NCBI GenBank assembly: GCA_014904845.1
Contig: MU119583.1
Location: forward strand, 1 to 42,264
DNA: 42,264 nucleotides
Reading direction: 5' to 3'
Origin: Acephala macrosclerotiorum
Lineage: Eukaryota > Ascomycota > Leotiomycetes > Helotiales > Mollisiaceae
In this document: one piece after another, positions 23,152 to 34,123 of the stretch
Numbering within the stretch: the stretch's first letter is position 1
Layout of the letters: the number at the start of each line of letters is the position of its first letter
Notes under the pieces: generated by a model
Databases searched by the model: none
What the model was told of the DNA's origin: nothing
Seen by the model: the letters and a program-made list of their open reading frames with translations, nothing else
Position numbers and translations under genes: made by a program

Positions 23152-24107
23152 TTTTGCTTTGATTTGAGTTGGATGCGAGGAAGGAGGGTTAGTGGGATGA
23201 GATGAGGGATGAGGGTATTGATGGGGAAAGGTGAGAGCGAGGTGAGGTGGTGGAAGGTGAGAAGGTGAGGTGAGATGCGGGGTGATGATGAGGGGAAGTC
23301 CGAAGCGAAGTCGTTGACGAATGAGTTCAAAACAAAGAAAGCGATGAAGATATAATTATGCTTCTCAACCTCCTCAATTCTACGGACTTAAGAGGAGAAG
23401 CTTAAATGCACACAAAGTTGTTTTTAAAGTCGTGCAACCATAATGCAGCGGGGTCAGTCTTTTGAAGCTTTGGCGGGGTAGCTGTACCAAGATCTACGCC
23501 CCTAAATTCGGCTCTGCCAAGCGAGACCCAGGATCGTTTCAAATGGCGGATGCGATGCGAGAACTTGCTTCCTTTGTATGCAGTGAAAGTGGATTATCGG
23601 CTGATTTGAATAGCAAGATTGTCTCAATTGACTCTGAAAATTGTGGGCTGATCTATTGTGAGATCTAACAGGTTAGTTGAGACCGACTTCCGTCTTCCAC
23701 ATTACAACAATAGCATGTTCCAAGCTGTTCCGTGTATTGTGCGAGCAAAAAATTCCGTGGTCGAACAAACTTTAACCATTCTAACCCTTCTTTGAGGTTG
23801 AAGATCTCTCGAAATCCGAGGTGCTTTCACCGCTCGAGAAATGCTTAAATAGATTTGATGACCCGCCCGCGAACCAAAACTAGTGATAGCTTTATCTCAT
23901 TCCGTTCTGTGACCTGTGCACCAAGGAGGAGTGGTCACGGATTTTGGAACACGTTGATAGAAGTACTTCTGTACGTCCTATTTTCGTTTCTGAAGAGTCC
24001 AAACAGGCCCCAATATTCCCATCCTCTCGGAAATAAATCATGTTCAGATCGAATCCACTGGGTTGACACTGGAAATGCACGCAGAAAACCTATCTTGAAC
24101 ATCCGCT
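23152..24107. other. Intergenic region without recognisable gene
   Basis: The first 150 bp next to the cupin is G-rich on the plus strand and is likely its leader and promoter. The rest shows only short, unsupported ORFs. Confidence 0.45.
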
Positions 24108-24600
24108 TCAAACACCGAGATCCTTCGAGTCCTCATCATTAATAGACACACTCAAAAAGGACTTGTGTCCGGTCTTCAAATATATCGCGCCTTCCGGATT
24201 GCCCACCAAAAGTAATCTCCACGGCCCATCCACCATAAATTCTTTAGCATACCAAATCTGTCCTCTGCCCCAAACCCCTACACCCCTCGTATTGAATTCA
24301 ACATTTTCACATCTCTCAGTAACCTCCTTTCTCATCGGGTTGAAGCCGTTGTATAGAGCATCTGATATGTGTAGAACATTTCGAAGTTTGATAACACCCG
24401 TCTCGTTCGTTAGAGGGATTTGGCAAACTTCTAGCTCGACAGTACCGACGCCGAAGATAGTTGTGGTAGGTCCGAATGTAGACGTGATGGTTTTCTAGGG
24501 TGAGCGGGAGGTTCAAAGAGGATCGGTCTTTGGTGTATTGATAGGTACTACTAGTGACGATCTAGTCATAACATTGGCGTTCATTTTAAGTAGTGATGGT
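24108..24600 (-). pseudogene. Copia-Pol beta-barrel-like gene, copy A (decayed)
   Basis: Minus-strand reading gives the pattern of a stand-alone fungal protein related to the beta-barrel region of copia/TNT1-94 Pol polyproteins: Y-D-[stop]-I, then YQYTKDRSSL, then FGVGTVELEV, then LRNVLHISDALYN and a C-terminal tail ending near 24108. The expected Trp codon of the DWI motif is TAG (plus-strand CTA at 24562-24564). The frame also shifts by one base between the KDRSSL and FGVGTVEL segments. Both lesions are visible directly. The family identification is from the motif order shared with copies B and C and is my inference. Confidence 0.6.
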
Positions 24601-25056
24601 GGACGCTGCCTCCTTGGAGGCGCCGGGGTACTCGCTGGTTCCTTCCGTTTTTGTGTCTTCGCGGCTGCTGGGCAAATCAGAGGGAAGGGGGTATTTGTAG
24701 AGGGAAGCAGCAATGAATCTGTAATAGGTAACCATGCTGATAAGACGTAGTGTGAGGTCTTTGAATACAAGCAACCGTGACGCATCTGCAATCTCCCAGC
24801 CATCATAGGAAAATGGAGGAAATGTGGTTACTTGAAGTGCTGCATGGAGTGAAATTTCATGTTATTTTCCAGCAACATCCTTGCTGAGAGAAAGATAGCG
24901 TACAGAACCACAGCAAAACTGGAAGGTTGGAACGGTGCAGCTCTGTTCCTTTAATCAGTACAGACCCCGCGATCTTTGATTCCGGGGAGAGAAAGAGAGT
25001 GAAGAGTTATGCTCTCAATGTTGCCGGCCTTCCTGTCTCCTCAAAGGGCTGTAATC
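24601..25056. other. Spacer between copies A and B
   Basis: No independent gene is recognised. Part of it may be decayed 5' sequence of copy A. Confidence 0.4.
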
Positions 25057-25790
25057 TCATGAGAAAGTGAGATACGAGCATAACGAATAGCCTCCGCCAG
25101 GCCTTATCGATGACTGTCCCTTGGGATTACTTGCTAATATCAAGCGGAATAGTCCACAAAATCTCTCCGCATACCAGACCGACAGCCCACTTTCCGCTGT
25201 GCCTTGCGCTTCACTCAAGTCCATAGAAATCGAGGTGCCCACGCTTTTACTCCCATCTTTAAGTGTTGTATTAAAGGTATTATAGATGACACTTGGGATG
25301 TGCAGAACGTTACAGAGTATCATTCGGCCAGTGCGGCTGCTGGTTGGGGTCTTTTGGACCTCGAACACCATGGTACCAACGCCAACAACTTTTAGGCTTC
25401 CACCGATGGTCTTGTCAACTACCCGGTACGTCATGAAGGAAGCATGATCCTTGGTATAGTGACAGGAGCCTACAGTGTTGATCCAGTCGTAGCGTCGTGT
25501 GTTGTCGACATCTTCAGTTGAAGTAGAGACCAGACACTGTCTCCTGCTCTTTCTGTTCCACTGCCTGCGGCACCACTGCCACACCAGGAGGCTTGTATAC
25601 CAAACAGGAGTGTGGATTACATACCTTTGGAATTGATTCGTCGAATAAATTTACGAAAGACAGAAAGCACTGCCACAGCGATTGTTGCTGGACTGAATTC
25701 GGCGTTGGTCGAGCTCATGACGAAGGATTGCTCATGCGAGGATAAATTTTGTTTCGATACCTGCTTCCTTAAATCTACAATCGATTCCAT
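25057..25790 (-). CDS. Copia-Pol beta-barrel-like protein, copy B (largely intact)
   Basis: Best-preserved of three related copies. The main exon ends at 25057 and carries YDWINTVGSCHYTKDHASF, VVGVGTMVFEV, LCNVLHIPSVIYN and a roughly 70-residue tail. This order matches the retropepsin-adjacent beta-barrel of copia-type Pol, which many fungi also encode as free-standing genes of unknown role. A likely first exon, 25625-25790, starts MESIVDLRKQV and ends at a GTATGT donor. The obvious acceptor (25576) puts the second exon out of phase. An acceptor just before DVDNTRRYDW would fit phase but is weak, so the junction is unresolved. It lies 0.45 kb from copy A on the same strand, suggesting local duplication. 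No protease, integrase or reverse transcriptase domain is nearby, so it is not an autonomous element. Confidence 0.5.
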
Positions 25791-27399
25791 CTGACAATAC
25801 TACCTATCACATATCAAGACCGACACCTCCAGCCTCCAAATTATTTAAATCCTCCCACCATATCCGATGCCTGTATTTCATCACTGTGTCTAGAGCTGAG
25901 ATGGCAAAGTGCCCTTTCTCCAATCTCCCAGTGCTTCTGCGGTCCAGAAGTCCGCGTCCGCAGGCGCTTTCAACCACCGATCGAGCATTTGAGAATTATC
26001 CTGTGGCGCGCATGGCTTGTCTGCATTGTACAGTACGTCAGACCAAATATTCTATCTATAATTCTTGGCGATACTGACCGATTTTATTGACGTTTACCAC
26101 TACGATCCGCCCTTTTTGGCTTTGCCAAGCTTGGAGCTGGTTTTCCTTATTGATTTTGTAGCCCTGCATGTCTACCAGTGAGGACGGCGTTGTTGTGACC
26201 AGATTTAGTACTGGCTGTTGGAAGTTGCGGAGGATTGGAAAGTAGCAAATTATTTGACAAATTGTGTTTCTATCAAGCAAAGTATGTTGAAGGAAAATTA
26301 AACAATGAATGATATTGTCCAACGCAATGCGTCCTTATTTATGGGAACCGAGTCAGGACATGATTCTGCTTTCTAGCCTGGATATTTTGTCCTTCGAAGA
26401 AATCAGGACAAGAACATATTTGGATATATGGAGTGCAGAAATATCAACAAAGTTTATGTTATACGAAAACCCATCTCTTTCGCCGCGGTGGCGGCGGGCG
26501 AGTGAGCAGTGAAATGAAAAATTGGCAGGACACTGGTTAGCACTTGCCAGGACATGTAGTCGGTTAACGTCCTGAAGACCGATTGCAAAAGCCAGGACAC
26601 TTAAAAAAAATTTACAATTAGCATAATAATACTTTGCATTAACTTAATTCAATTATGCAATATTATAATCGAAGTCCCTATATCTAGTTTATTTTAAAGT
26701 GGTTGAACCTCAGGCCGCTCACCTCAAATCATTAGATCGCAAAATTCAATACTCAAATTTACATATCACGTGAAATGGGCGACTGCCGTTTAAAGTTTAG
26801 CCGTTTTAATATAAGATGAGTTAGCATAGGAACTTTAATTATAATATTCCATTACTGAATTAAGTTTATACAAAGTGTCCTTACTTTAATTGTATTTAAA
26901 AATGTTTGCTAAAATAAACGGAAAGCTTAACGAGCCCCTGTTGCTCTAAATCACGTGAATTGATGCGGAATACTTGGTACATGATTAAAAGATATCATTT
27001 AGATCTCTGGTAAAATCAAGGACTTTCTGCATTCATTTGTCCCCTAAAAATGATCATTCTGATAGCCTCATGGCTCGTTCGCAACAGAACATTACTGCCC
27101 AGAAGCACATAAAAGGCGTGAGTATGAGGCTGAGCTCACTATGCCTTACTTATCCGGCAGCAACAAATTCAGCCCCGTAAAGTCCTGAAGACGCTCCTCA
27201 AAAATCCTGACCGAACGAAGTCCTTGCGACCTATGCGCACCGCCCACAAAACATTGCCTTCTCACACAAGTCCCAGAATCTTCATCACTTTTCCCTTCAA
27301 ATATCGATAAATTCGAAAGGCAAACCTTTGGTTGCCTAGCTGTGATACTTTCCCAAAATAATCCATTTGCTCCAGTCTTCGTCCCTACACACATACGTC
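25791..27399. other. Gene-poor region with an AT-rich block
   Basis: No supported gene. From about 26580 to 27060 the sequence becomes strongly AT-rich, with many TAATT/ATTAA-type words and two CACGTGA words (26767-26773 and 26952-26958), unlike the flanking genes. It may be remnant repeat DNA. Confidence 0.5.
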
Positions 27400-29828
27400 A
27401 TGACGAGGCTCAAATTGGATCAATGGGGAAGTCGATGGTCCTTTGCTCGCGGCGCAACGAAAGCTACTCATAGGGCCAAGGGCCAGTCCATGACCGAGCT
27501 TACAGAAGCCTTGGCTGAAGTTGATGGTCTGCTTGCCGGTGTCAATTATCTGGAAAGATTGGAACCTGAGTCTGAGGAGACCTATTTCCCATCTGCTCGG
27601 AGCGACGATGCAAACAATTCTTTACCTCTAAATTCGGCGAAAGACTCTTGGCTCGGCCACCTGACTTTCGATCTCCCCCAACTCGACGCTTCAGGATCAG
27701 AGGAGCGGTCAAAGATTGAAATACGAAATCTTCGAAATATTCTGAATGACAAGTTGATCAATTCGAACGACAGTTCGCGCCAAATACCTCGTGAATCTCA
27801 ATGGACTACCCTCCGCAGCCTACGAATGGCATCGAGGTATCACTACAACCAGTTCACCAAGCTGACTACCGACTCAACATCAGCCGATATCCGAAAGTTG
27901 AGGAAGTCCTATGTTACGGCGAAAAATATGCTAGACACGGGGATATTGACTCTGCGAAATGTTCTACATGGCCAAATCCCTACGACCCTCGTCGATATCT
28001 TCGCCTTCGCAAGTCTATCATATGTAATATCAAAGACACTACATTCCAATGGTCACATAGATCAGTCGGATATCCTTTCTGGTATCTTGGACTGGCGGGC
28101 TGCTATTGTTGATGAGAGTGAGAGGTCCGCTTTCGACGAGATCGCTAGCCGGCTGTGGCCCGAGGCAAAGGAAATCATGCATTTCATTCCCATAAGGAGG
28201 AAGGAACTGAGTCCAGAAACTGCTGGCCTGAGACTTGACAAAGGCGAAACAATATCTACTTCATCCTCCATACACCAAGAGGCTTTAGATACAGGCACTT
28301 CAAGGCCAGGCGAAGAGTACATTTCGTCAGGAGAGGATCTGCTGCCATCCCCCTGGGCTCATGAGTATCCGTCGATTTTTCAAGCGAACACGTTTCCTAT
28401 ACCGTCTCTGAGCGAAATGCAACCCCCACCGGGCGGACTTCAGGATTATGCTTATCAGCTTGTTCAGGAGACGGGGTCGCGTGGGGATTTTATGTTTTCA
28501 ACCTGGCTCAATCTTGACAGTACGCTACCGGAAGACTTCATGAATCCTTCCTTATACCAAAGCATGGAACCAAATACCAGCCCGGAAGGTCTTAACCCAT
28601 CACAGACGGGGTATTCGATTGAGACGGAATCGGCTCCAAGCGAGTCATCAAGTCCTTTTCCCTATGGCTTTGAAGAACCTTCTCAGGCTGAACAGGCAGA
28701 CCAACCAAGCGACGACTCTGCTCTCCACCGCCTCTTGAATACTCCATTATTTCAAGTGGTATTCCGCTTCGTGATTCGTCAGTTTGCCATTCCATTTCCC
28801 TCCATAAATCCTGCTAATTTCCGTTCCAGGGCTTTCTGAAGTGGGCGATCTACTGGATGTCCTCTCAGGAAGAGGATTGACGTCTAGGAAGGACGGAATT
28901 AAGTCTGCACATCTACATCCGCCTTGGGCGACTTTTGAATTTCTTCATCAAGCTCCTAGACACTTCTTTGGGCCTCTGCATCGCGAAGTTGTTCAGATCG
29001 ATGAAACTTTCAGTGGAATTGTTGCTATGGCAGAGATGTTCGTCAGGCTCGGTTCTCTTCACACCGTCAGAGAAGTTGAAAATTACATCATTGCCGTTGG
29101 CCGGGTACGTTTGCCTTCTATTTTTTATGTTGAAATTAACTGAGATGATCTTATAGTATCTCGCTCGCTCTTATGACTTATTTTCGAAACTAGTATCGAA
29201 GACCCTCATCCAATGTTTGATTGCTTCTCAAAGTATGAAGTGGAATCTCCTCTATCCTAACTACGTTCAAGAGGCCGACGAATACTCCATTGAGTATATC
29301 AACCGAAGAGAGAGGACTGAGAAGGAGTGGGCGGATCCCGGGGTTGCACAACTTGCCCCATCGGAAGAAGTATCATCTCCTACCTTGTCAACAAACAAGA
29401 ATTCCCAGAAGCATTCACCCCATCCCGCGAAACATTCTTATCAAGGCAGGTCGGATTCAGCTTCAAAACGTCGGTAAGTAGATGCCAATAAATATTTATT
29501 CATGATCTAACTTTTCAGTCGAAGAGACATTCCCAATACTGCTTCTCAAAGTCCACCGTCGGGGTCGGATGGTTCGACTGTCGAGCACTGCCCTTTTGAT
29601 AAGTGCCCAAAATCTTACACAGGCATTGCCGCCCGTAACAACCTTTCTCGTCATGTCCGAACCGAGCACTACGAAAAGAAAACACTAAAATGCCCAAATT
29701 GTACCAAGGAGATGCTTCGCCGGGACAACCTTCGTCAACACTTTTTGAAAGTTCATAAAACCCATAAGCTACCGGATTGGATTGCCAATAAGAGTCGGGG
29801 CCTCCGCAATGCACCACGCACTCACTAG
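27400..29828 (+). CDS. Large C2H2 zinc-finger protein, fungal-specific
   Basis: Putative nuclear protein of 759 residues. Exons 27400-28777, 28830-29104, 29157-29473 and 29519-29828 close in phase; introns are 52, 52 and 45 bp with CTAAC/CTAAT-like branch sites. The N-terminal MTRLKLDQWGSRW and the following charged helical region resemble fungal proteins that carry a conserved N-terminal module and terminal fingers. The centre is acidic and Ser/Pro-rich, as in an activation or linker region. Two C-terminal zinc fingers are clear: CPFDKCPKSYTG...RHVRTEH and CPNCTKEMLRRDNL...HFLKVH. The first in-frame ATG is at 27400; an upstream exon cannot be excluded. It stands alone between the AT-rich block and the sulfotransferase gene. 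DNA targets are unknown. Confidence 0.87.
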
Positions 29829-30568
29829 TTATCTCTCCTTTTGTTCGATCCTTTTTCTTTCGGATAATCTCCTTACTCATTCGGTCCGCATTCAAGTCGA
29901 CTTTCCTTTTCCCGTCCCCTTCTCTCTTTTCTTTTTCCGAGTATCAAAATTTCTTGCGGTTTAATTACATGGCTTTGATAAATAGAGCTGGATATCAAAG
30001 TTTGCTATATTTCTGTCGATATATCCTTGCAATAAAGTTGTGGGGGTGAGGTTACGGGTCGGAGTTGGAGTTGAAATTGGAATTGTACTTATGAATATTC
30101 TTTATTAGGTTTGAGATATGCGCAATTACCTTCAAGGCGATATCATATCGTGGTAGGGTTTTAAGTGCTGGTGTTGTGACGGATTAAGATTAACGCGATC
30201 ATGTAACCTCGGCATGAAATTCTACCTTCGAGCTAGGATGCAACCATCCATCCACCATATAAATAAACAATTACTTCTTGCCTTATCTAAGCTTATATTG
30301 ATGTAGATCAACTGAGAATGCCGATCGCAGTGATTGTCGCGACTCGCGACGCACACACTATTGAATGGCGTCTGTGCTACTAGAGGCTTCACCTAAACTG
30401 GCATAGAGGCAAGAACGAAGATGCCGTATTTGTACACTACTTAACATACGAGATGACACCGAGGCTTGGGTGGTCCTTTCATCTGAGTTTAAATAGGAAG
30501 ATATTCCATGCCAAAAACTCTCTTTCGATGTCTGCCATTGAAGCTTTCAACAGCTCAATGCTAATACC
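29829..30568. other. Intergenic region, C2H2 gene / sulfotransferase gene
   Basis: A pyrimidine-rich stretch (29829-29950) follows the stop codon. It then holds the promoter of the downstream gene. No gene is seen. Confidence 0.5.
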
Positions 30569-31547
30569 ATGGCAGGAAAGTCTGCAGCTGTCCAAACGAT
30601 CCATTACGCAGACAGTAGTGCCATCCTCTCAGAGACTCAAAAGGCAAAACCAACAGATCTCTCGCGACATATTCAAGTCATCGGCGCCGGCTTCTCTCGA
30701 ACGGCAACAGTATCATTCACACTAGCTCTTCAGAAACTTCTCAAAGGACCCGTATGTCATGGTGGTGCAGCTAGTCTCACGCGGGAAGAAGGTATTCCGG
30801 CCTCTGACCTCCTTCATGGAAACCAGAACTAAACATGCCTCTAGAATTCATCAAGAAATGGATCTTGGCTCTCAATCCCCAAAGCACAAAAGAAACAACT
30901 AAAGAACAACTCAAAGATCTCTTAGCCGGCTACGTAGCTTGCACGGATTGGTGCTCGTACATGTTCGTCCCTGAACTAGCTGAAGCGTTTCCGGATGCAA
31001 AGGTCATTGTCACTACACGTGATCCAGAGAAATGGTGGGCGAGTTATGTCGAATTGAAGTCTGTGGCGCCTTGGTGGGTTGGTTATGTCTTTGCCTCGAT
31101 GCCGAAGTTGAGGTGGTTCAGGGCATGGGGCGATGCAATGAAGAGAAAGTATGTGTCTCCTTTCGCGGCAAGAGCTGGAGCTGATTCTGGTGAAGAGGAG
31201 ATGCGATATTACCTCCTGGGACGAAAGTCGATGGGCCTGGTAAGTCGGATGCATAAATTGCCAAGAGGAGATGCTGATGTCGAGCAGAGTTCTTGGAAGC
31301 TCATCATCACTACATCAGAAGTGTGGTCCCAAAAGACAGGTTGTTCTTCTTCAATGTGAAGGATGGATGGGGACCACTGTGCGAGATTTTGAACGTGCCG
31401 ATTCCAGATGAGCCATTTCCACATGCGAACGATAAGCTTGCCGTACAGACCACTTTCAAGGCGCTCATCAAAGAAGCCGTGATGAGGTGGCTTCTACTCC
31501 TGCTCGCTTCACTTTCTGTCGGCGGATACTTCTTCATGGCGAGATGA
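30569..31547 (+). CDS. Sulfotransferase-like P-loop protein with C-terminal membrane anchor
   Basis: Member of the fungal Sulfotransfer_4-type group (often mis-named epimerase/dehydratase in databases). Exons 30569-30791, 30845-31239 and 31290-31547 give 291 residues. The PAPS-binding P-loop equivalent is VIGAGFSRTATVSF near residue 40; in typical members this reads SRTGT, so Gly is replaced by Ala here. Downstream blocks are LLAGYVACTDWCSY, FPDAKVIVTTRDPEKWW and VVPKDRLFFFNVKDGW, matching the family order. The C terminus ends with a hydrophobic helix WLLLLLASLSVGGYFFMAR, suggesting tail-anchoring to ER or plasma membrane. The second intron may use either of two closely spaced AGs; the one ending at 31289 keeps phase. 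Substrate unknown. Confidence 0.85.
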
Positions 31548-31962
31548 TCTAAAGTACGAAGAAGGATTTGTGATATCCTCCCGGTGCACATCGAAAAGCT
31601 TAGTTCTGGCTTCGTGGCCGAAGCTTCCAAGTATCGGGTTGCTGGACCACATGCCCATAGCTAAGAACTACATTCACCTCGAGCAAGTATCAAGGGCAAG
31701 ATGCGCAAACCGATGAAATAAACAAGACAGGATACCATTAAGAGATTTAGTCGTGCGATGAAGAGTTAATGCCCACTGTAAGGTTTATTACTTCGAAAAT
31801 TCCCTCCATCTTACTCCTTAACCGAATGTGCGAAGCAAAATGTCAGAACCAGGGCAAGCCAAATCCACGAACTCCTTCTCATCCTGCCACGTGACTGTAT
31901 ACATATACTTTATCCGTATAATGTCGTAGGAGCATCCAAAGGCGGTATCGAACCTACTAAGA
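31548..31962. other. Intergenic region
   Basis: No gene or repeat is recognised. Confidence 0.5.
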
Positions 31963-32620
31963 TCAATCTTCCATGGCCAATTGAGTAGCTGTGGCGAGAG
32001 AGAGCGAGTGCATCATGAGGCCCATGCCAACGTAGCCTACAATCCGGACAGGAGGATCTGATGAATCGTTGTAGAAGCGAGTTTGAGTCCCTGCGAGAGG
32101 GCCATCATAGTCGGAAATGGGTGGCTCCTCTTCAGGTGCTGGTATGGCATGCTGTAACCCCAATCTAGTTTCCACGTTTTCACTCAAGACTAAACTTAGC
32201 TCCGACTTGCTGCCTGTCAACTGGACATCTGCTAAAAAGCCTTTTCCTTGCTTGTTATCTGCCAGAACTAATAGTTTGTAGCCTCGGAAGGCTGTCCCGT
32301 AGAAGACCCTCTCTCCGTCATCATACACTCTCGCAAACTCCTCTGGGGTTTGTATTTCCCAATGTGGGTTTCTTCGCCGAAGTGCCAGTAGATTGCATTC
32401 AGCATCTGGTATACGTAGCACATCAATAACCGTTATTCTCCTTGTCTCCTGCGTGGTCGGGCTAGCGCATTCCACGAGCTCGGCGTGCCAACTCCAATTA
32501 TGTTTCCATATTCAGTCGCGACGGTCTTCACTCGGCGATACGTCGTAAAAGAGGCTCAATTCTTGGCGTAGCGGTGGCCGCTATACACTAGAATCCAATC
32601 CCAACATCTGCGCTTCGGTG
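31963..32620 (-). pseudogene. Copia-Pol beta-barrel-like gene, copy C (decayed)
   Basis: Third member of the family at 24-26 kb. Minus-strand reading gives WDWILVYSGHRYAKN, stop, ASFTTYRRVKTV, then IIGVGT, then ELVECASPTTQETR, VIDVLRIPDAECNLLAL and a long tail to 31963. The stop is TGA where an Arg CGA is likely (plus-strand TCA at 32556-32558), a C-to-T type change. One base appears missing between GVGT and ELVEC near 32485. The downstream frame is open for about 170 codons, so decay may be recent. The link to copies A and B rests on the shared order DWI...[YH]xxK[ND]xxSF...GVGT...VL[HR]I. Confidence 0.6.
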
Positions 32621-33478
32621 GATTGTCAAGCTTTCGCTGTCTTCGTTGCTCTTTCAGGGTGCGCGACAATTAGCCGTATTCACCCATTGTACTTCTGCAC
32701 ACCGTTAGTGCTCGGTCGGGCGCTGGAGCTCGGACCCATTGATGCCTGTAATATTGTGGAAAAGGCTTCAGCTCTGAGAGTGGTGGTTGCAGAGCGTAGA
32801 AGCTGGCGTGGAAGTAGGAGGATTTGGCTTGGATGCAGAAGTACCTTAGTCCTCTCAATCAAAGCAACAAAGATTCCTTTCATGGTTCTCTAATGCATTC
32901 TGGAGCTTGCAGGCAACTGACAGAAAACATCATAGACTTGTATGCGGACCCTGGTAGGATCGCAAGTGAGCTTGGAACGTCAGGAGGTGATGATGGATCC
33001 CAAAAATAAGTGAAGTCTGGGGAAATCGTGGGGGTAGGGCTAGTAGCACGCTAGTCAAGGGTTCCGCCTACCTCCGCCTCCTCCTCCGCTCCCACTGCCC
33101 AGAATCATATTCAACATTTATATTCCATCGATACCACAAGAAGTGTATCTTTTTTGGACATCAGAAGGTGTTATGTTTCTTTGTTATTCATTACTTCTGT
33201 TTCAGCTGCCTCTTCGCCCGCCAAATACCTCGCTATCCTTTAACGTCTCTACAAAAAACCCGACTCTCACGAGCGAACTTCCAATGCACATTTCAAACCT
33301 ATAATTCAAACATCCAAAACATTCTTCCTCATGCTTTCTACCGAATCAAGCTCCGACTCCGCCTTCTAAACACAAACACAACAGCCCACTACCTTCGGCA
33401 CGTCCCTCCCACCACTCTTCGTGTCCCACATCTTGAGCGCAGGAATCATTGGCATCTATGAAAATTCATCAGCCTCTC
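32621..33478. other. Intergenic region
   Basis: Only short ORFs without recognisable features. Part could be decayed 5' sequence of copy C. Confidence 0.4.
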
Positions 33479-33745
33479 TCAAATTCCAATACCCACTTCC
33501 TCTTTGCTCCTACGGTTTCCAAATGAAAACCAAAAACAACTCATATCATTAAATTCCCCTGGATGAAAATCCAACCCTAGTGCTTTGAGTTTTGAGCGAA
33601 GAGTTTCGGCGAATGCTGATTCGATGCTCTGAGAAGAAAAACCCGGGAGTCGAATCATGGAGCTGATGTCGTGGTGCAAGAGGGGACGTTCTGCGGAGAC
33701 GAGGGAGATGTAGGCTAGTGCTGTGAGGGGCGCGATGAGATGCAT
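33479..33745 (-). CDS. Possible small secreted protein (88 aa)
   Basis: A single-exon ORF with a good ATG begins MHLIAPLTALAYISLVSA, which has the form of a cleavable signal peptide, followed by ERPLLHHDISSM and a 60-residue mature part with one Cys. I recognise no family. It could also be a fragment of a larger spliced gene or chance. Confidence 0.3.
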   Translation of the reverse strand: MHLIAPLTALAYISLVSAERPLLHHDISSMIRLPGFSSQSIESAFAETLRSKLKALGLDFHPGEFNDMSCFWFSFGNRRSKEEVGIGI

Positions 33746-34123
33746 CTTGCTTGTGAGTTTCGACGACTTCAGCTGTGAAAGCTAGGAGTTCAGCTGTGAG
33801 GTCTGAATGGAGTCGGCCAAGGAACTGAGACGAGAGATGATGTAAATCTGCTTCGAGGAATGTTATGACGCAACATGGCCTCCAGCAAGAATGCGGACCA
33901 AAATCCGCGCGCCTCACGTTCTCACATCCCGTAGCATAAGGAATGGGGTAACGAGAAGAGTATTGTAAATTACCTATACAGCCAGAAGTAGTATAGTCAT
34001 CATCACCATACTCATACACCATACTCAATCATCGCTCCATCAATCCTCTTCAAACACCAAACCAAGTTTTGTCATTCATCCAAATAAAAGTCCCGTCGTC
34101 CAAAATCTTATGAAACTCCAAAA
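33746..34123. other. 3' flank of the second Zn2Cys6 gene
   Basis: No supported gene. A 159-codon minus-strand ORF spanning 33549-34028 has no recognisable feature. Confidence 0.45.

Noticed and set aside
26056..26322. 88-codon minus-strand ORF as a fourth Pol-like copy
   Set aside because: The resemblance is too weak; none of the GVGT or VLHI blocks is present.
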